Below are positions 45,101 through 52,326 of a stretch of 64,000 nucleotides of DNA, in pieces. The stretch spans positions 4,216,001 through 4,280,000 of the forward strand of contig NC_019892.1 in the NCBI RefSeq assembly GCF_000242455.2, written 5' to 3'. Under the pieces are notes generated by a model. It was not told the origin of the DNA. It was given only the letters and a program-made list of their open reading frames with translations, and did no database searches. Source of the DNA: Singulisphaera acidiphila DSM 18658. Its GTDB lineage: Bacteria > Planctomycetota > Planctomycetia > Isosphaerales > Isosphaeraceae. Every line of letters starts with the position of its first letter. Position 1 is the stretch's first letter. The translations under genes and the position numbers were made by a program.

Positions 45101-46913
45101 GGTCGATCGCGAACAGGAAGGCGAGCTCATCGACCAGTTGCTCGCGGCGGACCCACCCAACGTTCGGGTCATCCGCGACGCCCTCACTCCCGGCAGCGAT
45201 GAAGCGAAGAAGAAACTTTGGGGTGAGCTCGAGACCGTCCATATGTCGGCAGATCGTCGGCTTCGCGCGGCGAGCGCCTTGGCCTCGTATGACCCCGACA
45301 GTCCGCGCTGGGGGACGGTGGTTTTCGACATTGTCTCAACCCTGACCGGTGAAGATCTCTTCGCAATTACCCATTGGAGCGACCTCCTCCATCCCATTCG
45401 CGAGAAGCTCCGAATCCCGCTCAAGGACGCCTTCCTGACGCAACGGGACAACCAACAAGGCTATATCGCGGCGTCCCTGCTGGCGGAGTACACCCACGAC
45501 CGGCCCGACTTACTCATCCAACTCATCGAACAGGCCGACCCACGACAGTTGCATATTCTCCTGTCCACGCAGTCCGCCGAGAGTAAACCCAAGCTCGCGG
45601 CCCTGGTCCGCAAGATGCTCTCTGAACCGATCCCCCCCAAAGCAGAGCCGAAAACGCTCGACAGTTTGGCCCAACAGAAGGCCAACGCAGCGCTCGTCTT
45701 GGCGGCGCTCGGCTCAGCCTCCACACTCTGGCAATCGCTCGAGAATCAGCCCGACCCACGCCTGCGGACCTACCTGATCCACCGCATTCCCGGCTTCGAG
45801 CTCGATCCGCTTAAACTCTTCGAGGAAGTCAAGCATCATCCCGTGCCCTCCGTTCGCCAGGCCCTTGTCCTTTGCCTGGGGGGATTCGGCGACAACCTCC
45901 TCCCGCAGGGGATGCGCAAAGACCTGCTCCCGAAGTTACTGACCTTGTACCAGGAGGATCCGGACCCGGGGGTCCACTCGGCTCTCGACTGGTTGTTGGG
46001 GCGCTGGTCGTTCGGCGATCAGGTACGCGACGCCGACCGCAAGCTGGCGGAGGCGAAGCCAAAACCAGGACAACGGTGGCGAGTCAACAGCCAGGGACAT
46101 ACCATGCTCATCGTCGAGGGGCCGCTAACATTTCTGATGGGCGCATCCCCAGAGGAAGCAGGGTTGGCACTGGCCAACATGGATGAAACCCAGCACCGTC
46201 GTCGGATCCGCCAAACGTTCGAGATCGCCTCGAAAGAAGTGACCGTTCGGCAGTTTCTCGCCTCGCCATTCCCACACAATTATCACAAAGGCCTTGGTCC
46301 GAACGAAGCTTGTCCGATGAATCAGGTCACGTTTTATGACGCGGTCAAGTATTGTCGCTGGCTCAGCGAGCAGGAGGGAATCCCCGAAAACCAGATGTGC
46401 TTCCCAAAAGTCGAGGCGATCAAGGACGGATTCCAGATGCCACCGGACTATCTCACCCGCACGGGCTATCGCCTACCGACTGAGGCCGAATGGGAGGCAT
46501 CCTGCCGCGCCGGCACGGTGACTCCCCGTTTCTACGGATCTGATATCGGCCTCCTGGGCCAGTACGCTTGGCATGCTCCCGCCTCCGAATCACGGCTCCA
46601 CCCCGTCGGGGAGAAAAGGCCCAATCCGCTCGGACTCTTTGACATCTTGGGAAACGCCTACGAGCGCTGTCTCGGCCCCGAGGTCACGTCAGTGAAATAT
46701 CCACGCCATCCGGTTGATGACGATATTCCGAACGTTGGTCTCCCTCTCCAAATCCGCGATAGCGCCTACCTCGTGATCCGCGGCGGCGCCACTCACCGAG
46801 ATGAGTTTAGTCTGCGTTCCGCCGCTCGACACGGTGACGGCGTCAACGATCCGAACAATTTCGTGGGGTTCCGAATCGCTCGGACCCGCGAACCACTGCC
46901 CGCACCTCCATGA
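42135..46913 (+). CDS. Ser/Thr protein kinase - STAND NTPase - HEAT-like - FGE-sulfatase-domain protein
   Basis: The frame opens at 41979, but the start at 42135 (MNGVGSSETG) has GGAG before it and begins the typical planctomycete kinase lead domain (residues 10-100, YLAEMKDIDS/RFPEHAALIRSVL). The kinase follows: glycine loop GVGGFG (about 166-171), Lys188 in VAIK, HRDIK with Asp282, DFG with Asp300, APE-like SPEQ. A nSTAND-type NTPase has its P-loop GPSGCGKSS at 506-514 and a winged-helix part to about 870. One membrane helix lies at about 910-930. Residues 950-1290 are HEAT-like helical repeats, and 1300-1590 a formylglycine-generating-enzyme/SUMF1-like domain (LPTEAEWEASCRAG, NPLGLFDILGNAYERC, NNFVGFRIAR). 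The protein of 1592 residues joins sensing, NTP switch and effector modules. The membrane helix would place the kinase inside and the HEAT/FGE part outside. Confidence 0.88.
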   Translation: MNGVGSSETGDFPLVQFRRVINACDRFEAALMAGHAPRIESYLAEMKDIDSVPLLRELLTLEVEHRVRGGWEPQPEEYLERFPEHAALIRSVLAEATFSTVGSGLLSEVDLSESTEEFVNPDAPTVSYTSSSQLGRGQNDRSITRGGMRSGPPRTIGRYQVEGVLGVGGFGRVFKAFDADLNRRVAIKVPHPSRIKTPRDIESYFLEARILASLDHPGIVPVFDVGRSEEGYCYIVSKLIEGSDLAARLRLGRPSYRETATQVATIAEAAHHAHTRNLVHRDIKTRNILIDLAGRPYLADFGLALKEEDFGKGPIFAGTLVYMSPEQARGEGHLVDGRSDIFSLGVVFYEMLVGTRPFKGGDWAETIERIKSLDVRPPHQLDDTIPRELERICLKALAKRVTDRYNTALDMADDLRHSLSQLDGSGNFKSMSGPASQRFEIDTSSLTLHIVPKGLRCFEAEDADFFLKLLPGPRDRDDLPDSLRFWKTRVEATDTDRAFRVGLVYGPSGCGKSSLVKAGLLPRLDANIAPVLVEATSKETESRLENALHRRFDTLPTEARLPELLGSIRRGTSGPEGGKVLLVIDQFEQWLHANRGTEDSEFVQALRQCDGVRLQCLLIVRDDFWMSVTRFMKELEVRLVEGQNSAAVDLFSMRHARKVLAAFGRAFEALPGFPTEPKKDQIAFISQAVEGLAQDDRVVCVQLSLFAEMVKNKTWTLATLKDVGGTQGVGVTFLDETFNTATSPPEYHRHQRAMREVLRALLPELGTEIKGHMRSRGELLEASGCGESHHDFDEILRILDNELRLITPTDPQGDEADEVPGLEPHYQLTHDYLVPSLRDWLTKKQRETRRGRAEIRLAERAALWGTKHERKQLPSFFEWLEIRLSTQRSRWNDREAKLMSTATRNHAVRLSRAFLVLVVATAIGMESYTYLKAGGLVDRLFAADTAKVPVIIQQMAPYRRWVNFRLRDARTRAKIGSQESLRASLALLPVDREQEGELIDQLLAADPPNVRVIRDALTPGSDEAKKKLWGELETVHMSADRRLRAASALASYDPDSPRWGTVVFDIVSTLTGEDLFAITHWSDLLHPIREKLRIPLKDAFLTQRDNQQGYIAASLLAEYTHDRPDLLIQLIEQADPRQLHILLSTQSAESKPKLAALVRKMLSEPIPPKAEPKTLDSLAQQKANAALVLAALGSASTLWQSLENQPDPRLRTYLIHRIPGFELDPLKLFEEVKHHPVPSVRQALVLCLGGFGDNLLPQGMRKDLLPKLLTLYQEDPDPGVHSALDWLLGRWSFGDQVRDADRKLAEAKPKPGQRWRVNSQGHTMLIVEGPLTFLMGASPEEAGLALANMDETQHRRRIRQTFEIASKEVTVRQFLASPFPHNYHKGLGPNEACPMNQVTFYDAVKYCRWLSEQEGIPENQMCFPKVEAIKDGFQMPPDYLTRTGYRLPTEAEWEASCRAGTVTPRFYGSDIGLLGQYAWHAPASESRLHPVGEKRPNPLGLFDILGNAYERCLGPEVTSVKYPRHPVDDDIPNVGLPLQIRDSAYLVIRGGATHRDEFSLRSAARHGDGVNDPNNFVGFRIARTREPLPAPP

Positions 46914-47154
46914 AATGATCAACCCCTTGACGACAACCTTCAAATCCGTCACAATAACATCTACACTCCTTAGTGACGCGACAATCTCCATCAGTCCCCA
47001 AAGCACATTGACGCTTATAAGCTGCGGCGTGGGTCGTTGAACGACGTCTCCGCAAAAACGAAGATATTCGCCTCACGCGGGGACAACAAATCACCGCATG
47101 CGAACATCTATTCGTCAATCAAGATCCAACCTTGCTTCATCGGAGATTCCGTCC

Positions 47155-47394
47155 ATGGCGCCCAAAACAGTTGAGCAGTTGCCTGAGACGAAAGACCTGT
47201 TCATGGGAGGCACAAGTCGTACAGGAGGTACCAATGTCAGTGGCTCCGCCTTTTGGAAATGGGTGGCACCGCAGTCGCAATGGGTCATGGCCGAAGACCG
47301 TTCGGAACCAGGCTTCGAGGCCGGGAACGGGCCAACGCAGCAGGGTCGATTCGATGGCCAGACCGTGCGGTGGGCAAGCGTTCCCAGCCGATAA
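47155..47394 (+). CDS. Possible small protein before the glycosyltransferase genes
   Basis: A 79-codon frame starting at ATG 47155 with GGAG 8-9 nt before it and ending 43 nt before the likely start of the next gene. The translation (Gly-, Trp- and Ser-containing, MAPKTVEQLPETKDLFMGG) has no recognisable domain and codon use is mixed, so the gene is uncertain. The rest of 46914-47436 shows no other feature. Confidence 0.35.
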   Translation: MAPKTVEQLPETKDLFMGGTSRTGGTNVSGSAFWKWVAPQSQWVMAEDRSEPGFEAGNGPTQQGRFDGQTVRWASVPSR

Positions 47395-47436
47395 ATCGTG
47401 CAGGAAATTGGCCCCGCGATTGCGAGCGCCCCGTTC

Positions 47437-48876
47437 ATGGCACGCAACGTCGAATGCTGCCCCCATTACCACCGCCAGATCACGACCGCGGAACCCGAGG
47501 AAGCAACCTGCAAGCTCTTGCAACGGGTGACCGGGGTCGAGGACGACCGGCTCTACCGAGTCTCATGCGAGGCCTGCATCGCCTGCTGCGAAGAATCGCT
47601 CCCCTCGGAAACGCACCTCAACCCAACGCTCGCCTCGCTCTTGTTTAGTTTGACCACGCGTCTCCTCGATGGTGACACCAGCGCCGCGGGCTACGACTAC
47701 GAACAGGTGGTCCGCCTGCGAGGCTGGGCTGAAGAAAACCTATTTCTGGGCGCGGATCCTGCCCCCGCCTTACCCCAGGCCCGGATCCGACGCCTCATCG
47801 ACTCGCGTGGCCGGTGGAATCCGCCATTGCGAATTGGTCTGATCGGCGGGAATGCTCCGTCGGGGCTCGGGAGTCTGAACCGAGCGATCGCAAAAAACCT
47901 GGTGATCGATCGTTGGCTGATCGTCGCCCACCCATTCTTGGAAGATCTCCCCGAAATCCCGGAGTGTCGCGTCTGCCGGGAAACCAACCCGGCCGCAGTT
48001 CGAGACTTCCTCGACGGGCTGGATTGGCTCCTCTTCTGCGAATGTCCTCAGTTGGATTCCGTCGTTGCAATGGCCCGTGAGATGGGCATCCGAATCGCTT
48101 GTGTGCCAATGTGGGAGCACCTTGACGAACTCTCTCCCTGGATCCGGGCAGTCGACCTGATGATCTGCCCGACTCGGTACTGCCACACGGTGCTCGAGCA
48201 TTGGCGCGAGCGCCTCGGGCTCGACCTCGACCTGGCTCTGGTCTCGTGGCCGATCGACCTCGACCAGTTCACGTTCCGCCCCCGTACGGTTTGCAACACG
48301 TTCCTGTTCATCAACGGGCTCGGTGGGATGGGAACCATGGACCAGTCATCGCCGAACTGGGACGGACGCAAAGGGCTCGGCATCATTGGTGAGGCCGCAA
48401 AGCGTGCACCCTCGGTACCGATCCTGGTACGCACGCAGGCATCGGCCGTTCCCCTCCTGCCCGCCAACGTGGAGGTCCGCCGCGCCAACCTCACGGACGC
48501 GGCCGAGTTGTACACCGAAGGGGACGTCTGCGTTCAGCCCAGCCGCTGGGAAGGGCTCGGCCTGCCGCTCCTCGAGTGCCAGGCCAGCGGCCTGCCCTTG
48601 ATCACAACCGATGCCCCCCCCATGAACGAACACGACCCGTTGCTGGCAGTCCCAGCCTCGGCGACCAAGGCTCGCCTGTTCCGTCATCGAGCGATCCCCG
48701 TCCATGAAGTCGATCCCGACGACCTGGCCAGGGTCCTTCTCAACCTCCATGGCGCAGATATCTCCGAGGCAAGCCTTACCGCGAGACGCTACGTCGAGGC
48801 GGAACACTCCTGGACCGTCGCCGGGCCCCGGATCCTCGACCTCTTGAGTCAAGTCTCGGCACAACGCGACCGATGA
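47437..48876 (+). CDS. GT-B glycosyltransferase with N-terminal cysteine-rich domain
   Basis: The frame begins at a GTG (47398), but the start at 47437 (MARNVECCPHYHR) aligns with the first residue of the next gene and gives 479 residues. Residues 1-100 are a Cys-rich domain (pattern CC-x-H, EATCKLLQRVTGV, VSCEACIACC, LNPTLASLLF) that is clearly homologous to the N-terminus of the next protein and matches no family I know. The rest is a GT4-like, GT-B glycosyltransferase with a donor-site block PSRWEGLGLPLLECQASGLPLITTD. It probably builds a surface glycan or protein glycan. The next gene begins 59 nt downstream. Confidence 0.82.
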   Translation: MARNVECCPHYHRQITTAEPEEATCKLLQRVTGVEDDRLYRVSCEACIACCEESLPSETHLNPTLASLLFSLTTRLLDGDTSAAGYDYEQVVRLRGWAEENLFLGADPAPALPQARIRRLIDSRGRWNPPLRIGLIGGNAPSGLGSLNRAIAKNLVIDRWLIVAHPFLEDLPEIPECRVCRETNPAAVRDFLDGLDWLLFCECPQLDSVVAMAREMGIRIACVPMWEHLDELSPWIRAVDLMICPTRYCHTVLEHWRERLGLDLDLALVSWPIDLDQFTFRPRTVCNTFLFINGLGGMGTMDQSSPNWDGRKGLGIIGEAAKRAPSVPILVRTQASAVPLLPANVEVRRANLTDAAELYTEGDVCVQPSRWEGLGLPLLECQASGLPLITTDAPPMNEHDPLLAVPASATKARLFRHRAIPVHEVDPDDLARVLLNLHGADISEASLTARRYVEAEHSWTVAGPRILDLLSQVSAQRDR

Positions 48877-48935
48877 GCAGGCTGGACCAGAACTCCATAC
48901 ACATATAAATTATCTACAATTTTTGACACAGGAAA

Positions 48936-51068
48936 ATGCTCAATAATATTGCTTGCCACTACCGGTTTCAGATCCAAGGAGAAGGTGGCACCGAGATCGC
49001 CGAATGCCTGCTGCTTCGAGAAATCACGGGGGTTGCCGACTCAAAGCTCTGTCAGGTGAGCCGCGATGCTTGCCTGTACTGCTGCCGGCAAGGGGAGCCG
49101 AGCGTCGATCGAGTCAACCCGGTTGTTGGCTCGCTTTTGTTCGGGTTGGCGACGGAGATTCTCGGACAGGAGGGCGTTGCCGGCTGTGATGTCGACAAGG
49201 CGAGACGGATCCGCGCATGGTCTGAGGACTTCCTCGACACCGACCCCGACGAGGTGGACGACTCTCGCCGTCCCGAGCGGGTCGACCTGGCCTGCTACTA
49301 CCTCGGGGATAAGTTGGAGGTCCGCACCCTGGCGGCCACCGACCCGCTCACGCACGAGCCGATCTTCCGATGCCATCACCCCGCGCACGTCGAGACGACC
49401 CGAGAAGGGTGCATTCGCTGCCGAGATTGGTCGGATCAGCCCCGTCCCGCCGCCTTACCGATTTCAGCCTGGCTTCCAGCCCCCGCCCAACGAACAGGGA
49501 GGCCGGTTCAACGATGGGCAGTTGGCCTGACCACATCCCCGAGGCGCAGGCCCACGCTCGAATGGACCCTGGATAGCCTGGTCCGCGCGGGATGGGATCA
49601 AGCTCGCCTCTTCGTCGATGCGGCCGTTACAATCCCCCGTCGCTACGCCCATCTCCCGGTCACCCAACGCGAACCTAAGAGCGGCGCCTGGCCCAACTTC
49701 TACCTTGGGCTGGCCGAACTGCTGATGCGCGATCCCGATGCCGACGCCTACATGATGATCCAGGACGACGCCACCTTTTATGATAGAATCAACCTCCGTG
49801 AGTATCTCGAGTCCATCCTCTGGCCAAGTGACCCGCCTCCTCCAATCTCATTGTACTCTTGCCAGTTGGATGTCGCGGCCCAGGCCGGCTGGCACCCCCA
49901 TAATAAGCCCTGGTTTCGCGGGGCGCTCGCCCTGGTTTTCCACCCGTCAACGGCCCGCCGGTTTCTGGTCGACCCGATCGTCTTCGGGCATCGCTGGAAC
50001 CCGCGCAACGACGGCCTGGCCCACGTCGATACCGTCGTCGGAGATTGGGCCTATCGCAACGGCACGCCGATCCAACACCCCACCCCAAGCTTGTGCCGCC
50101 ACATCGGTTACACCAGCACTCTCTGGTTTGACGCAAAAGTTGAGCATGACCGCATTGAAGGGCCATTTGGAGACGAGGTCCTGCATTCACCCTCGGGTTC
50201 GCTCCACCGAGGCGCTTTCCCCGAGGCGGCCTTCCCTTGCCCTGAGCCAATAGCCGAAGCCTACCATCAAACGATCGAGCGGGGCCGTGAGCGGATGCGC
50301 CAGCATTCCGTAACCATCTGTGGGATCGGCCGTGACATCGCACGCACCTTTCCCGAGTTCGCAGCGCGGGTCGAGCGTCTGGGCGCAATGTTCCGGACCT
50401 ACCACGCCCTCTTCTACGAGAATGATTCCGAGGATCGAACCCCCGCGCTCCTGAACGCCTGGGCGGAAGCGAACCCCGCCATCCGAGTCGTCTGCGAACG
50501 GCACGGCGATCCCCGGTTCGGCTCCATCCGCTCCCTGGTCCGAACCGCGGCCCTCGCGGCCTACCGCAACCGCTGCCGCGAAGTGATCCTGTCTGAATTC
50601 GCCGACGACGATTACGTCATCGTCGTCGACATGGATCTCGAGGGGGGCTGGAGCGAAGACGGGATCGCCCACACCTTCGGGCACGATCATTGGGATTTCG
50701 TCGGTTCGTACGGACTGAGACACGACGCGGCCCACTCGCGCGACCGTGAGCGGAAGCCGATCCACCTCGACACCTGGGCCTACCGCATCCCGGGCAATGA
50801 GGATCCGCTTCCCGGCCCACAGGCCCAGGCTCTCGCCCTGCAACGCGGAGATCGCCTGCAACCCGTCTGGTCGTGCTTCGGCGGGCTTGGCGTCTATCGC
50901 ATGGAGTGCCTGAAGGCCGCCGACTACGGCGGAGACGACTGCGAACATGTCGTGCTCCACCGCCGGCTCCGCCAACTCGGTTTCGACCGTCTCTTCCTTA
51001 ACCCCAACCAAATCGTGCTCTACAAAGCCCTGAGGTCCACTCCTTCCTCGAACAGCCGACCCGAGTAG
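48936..51068 (+). CDS. Multi-domain glycosyltransferase with the same cysteine-rich N-terminal domain
   Basis: A 710-residue protein with ACAGGAAA before the ATG. Residues 1-100 match the N-terminal domain of the previous gene (AECLLLREITGV, VSRDACLYCC, VNPVVGSLLF, RIRAWSEDFL). Residues about 100-170 hold extra Cys/His pairs. A GT-A-like domain follows (VGLTTSPRRRPTLEWTLDSL, MMIQDDATFYD with a DD metal motif), then a second glycosyltransferase-like domain from about 450 (FRTYHALFYENDSEDRT, YVIVVDMDLEGGW, WDFVGSYGLR), resembling CAP59/GT69-type mannosyltransferases. It appears cotranscribed with the previous gene. Confidence 0.8.
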   Translation: MLNNIACHYRFQIQGEGGTEIAECLLLREITGVADSKLCQVSRDACLYCCRQGEPSVDRVNPVVGSLLFGLATEILGQEGVAGCDVDKARRIRAWSEDFLDTDPDEVDDSRRPERVDLACYYLGDKLEVRTLAATDPLTHEPIFRCHHPAHVETTREGCIRCRDWSDQPRPAALPISAWLPAPAQRTGRPVQRWAVGLTTSPRRRPTLEWTLDSLVRAGWDQARLFVDAAVTIPRRYAHLPVTQREPKSGAWPNFYLGLAELLMRDPDADAYMMIQDDATFYDRINLREYLESILWPSDPPPPISLYSCQLDVAAQAGWHPHNKPWFRGALALVFHPSTARRFLVDPIVFGHRWNPRNDGLAHVDTVVGDWAYRNGTPIQHPTPSLCRHIGYTSTLWFDAKVEHDRIEGPFGDEVLHSPSGSLHRGAFPEAAFPCPEPIAEAYHQTIERGRERMRQHSVTICGIGRDIARTFPEFAARVERLGAMFRTYHALFYENDSEDRTPALLNAWAEANPAIRVVCERHGDPRFGSIRSLVRTAALAAYRNRCREVILSEFADDDYVIVVDMDLEGGWSEDGIAHTFGHDHWDFVGSYGLRHDAAHSRDRERKPIHLDTWAYRIPGNEDPLPGPQAQALALQRGDRLQPVWSCFGGLGVYRMECLKAADYGGDDCEHVVLHRRLRQLGFDRLFLNPNQIVLYKALRSTPSSNSRPE

Positions 51069-51158
51069 AGTAGGGCCACCGGCACGGCCGGCCGAAGTGA
51101 ATTCCAAAGCATCTGCTCCCAGACCGAACCGGCCAGGGCGGATCGGATCCGGCAAAGA

Positions 51159-51878
51159 TCAGTCGTGAAATTCGGCCACGGGCAGATCGTGGTTGCCTGC
51201 CCAATTCGTCAGGTGGCGATACTTGAAAAACCAAACCTCGTCCGTCATATTCGACCCAATCGACGAATACCTCCCGATATTCTGCGCACGCGCGAGTTCC
51301 GGATAAACCTCATGGCAACAGGAGGTCCGCGCCACCGCGCAAAAATTGATGTTGAGGAACACATCCCAAGTGCACGGGCTGGTATGAAGCCGGCCACTAA
51401 AGAGTTCCCAGCGGTCCCGCCAGGTTCCCCATCCCCAAGGGTGGAACCAGGTACGAAGGCGGGTCCGGTGGAAATCCTCGGGAGAAACCGGATCCGCCCG
51501 GCGATGGTATCCGGTCACCGAAAACACGGAGTAATCGGCCCGATAACGCGCGGCGGACCACTCAAAGTAGCGAAGGGCGTCCGGCGCCAAGACAATATCA
51601 TCCTCAATGTGGATGACGAAATCGCCAAAGCTGAAGCCATCAAGGAGAGCGTTCTCCGTATTCAAGTTGACGCCCAGCCTCCGCTCGTTGAACGTCGGCA
51701 GGCATTCGGCGAAGTCGATCGCTTCGATCAGGTCGCGAACCTCCTCGTTGCCAGGCTCGACGTGGGGCAGAAGCAGATAGTCCCCAATCCCATCGCACGC
51801 GCGAAGCGCCTCAAGAACCTGCCGCGAATAGCTAGGACGTTTATAGTGGCACATCGAAATCACTTTTCGGCTATTCAT
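51159..51878 (-). CDS. GT-A-type glycosyltransferase (GNT-I-like)
   Basis: A 239-residue protein with GGGAG before the ATG at 51878. The core carries a nucleotide-sugar metal motif in FVIHIEDDIVLAPDALRYF and the WFHPWGWGTWRDRW aromatic block typical of GNT-I/POMGNT-like bacterial transferases. It lacks membrane helices. It faces the end of the previous glycosyltransferase gene, so it belongs to the same glycan locus but is on its own transcript. Confidence 0.85.
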   Translation of the reverse strand: MNSRKVISMCHYKRPSYSRQVLEALRACDGIGDYLLLPHVEPGNEEVRDLIEAIDFAECLPTFNERRLGVNLNTENALLDGFSFGDFVIHIEDDIVLAPDALRYFEWSAARYRADYSVFSVTGYHRRADPVSPEDFHRTRLRTWFHPWGWGTWRDRWELFSGRLHTSPCTWDVFLNINFCAVARTSCCHEVYPELARAQNIGRYSSIGSNMTDEVWFFKYRHLTNWAGNHDLPVAEFHD

Positions 51879-52326
51879 TCAATCATTCTCCCACTTTAAG
51901 ACTCATTAAATTCACAGTATTTATTATTTCTAGACACAAGCACTCTATCCCTACCATGCGACAACTCAACAGGATTCTCACCATGCGAAGCCTTCGTAAA
52001 GATCGCCCCGCCTGACGAGAACGGCGTCACCGTGTCCGCCATCATCAAGGCAATCAGCTACCCATCAGAACATCACAATTCAGTCAACAGAATTCGACCA
52101 TCTGTTTCTGGTGATCCCCAAAGAGCGATCACGGAACTCCCCTGGATTCTTCCACCTTCCGCACTATGCGGAGTGAAATCTCGCGCCGAATCGCCACTGA
52201 TCCTGAGCCAACCAACGCATCAGCAAAATCTGTCTCTTTTACCACAACGTATTGTTTCGTTCCCAGTGGCTCGCTAGGATCAACAGGGACACGTCTTGAA
52301 CGGCTCCGATCGGCGGAGGACTTGCG
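51879..52326. other. Divergent promoter region, AT-rich, no gene seen
   Basis: The gap lies between the start of the glycosyltransferase (reading left) and the start of the Hint-domain gene (reading right). It is AT-richer than the surroundings, especially 51895-51935, and contains no coding frame with a ribosome site apart from the one at 52327. Confidence 0.45.
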
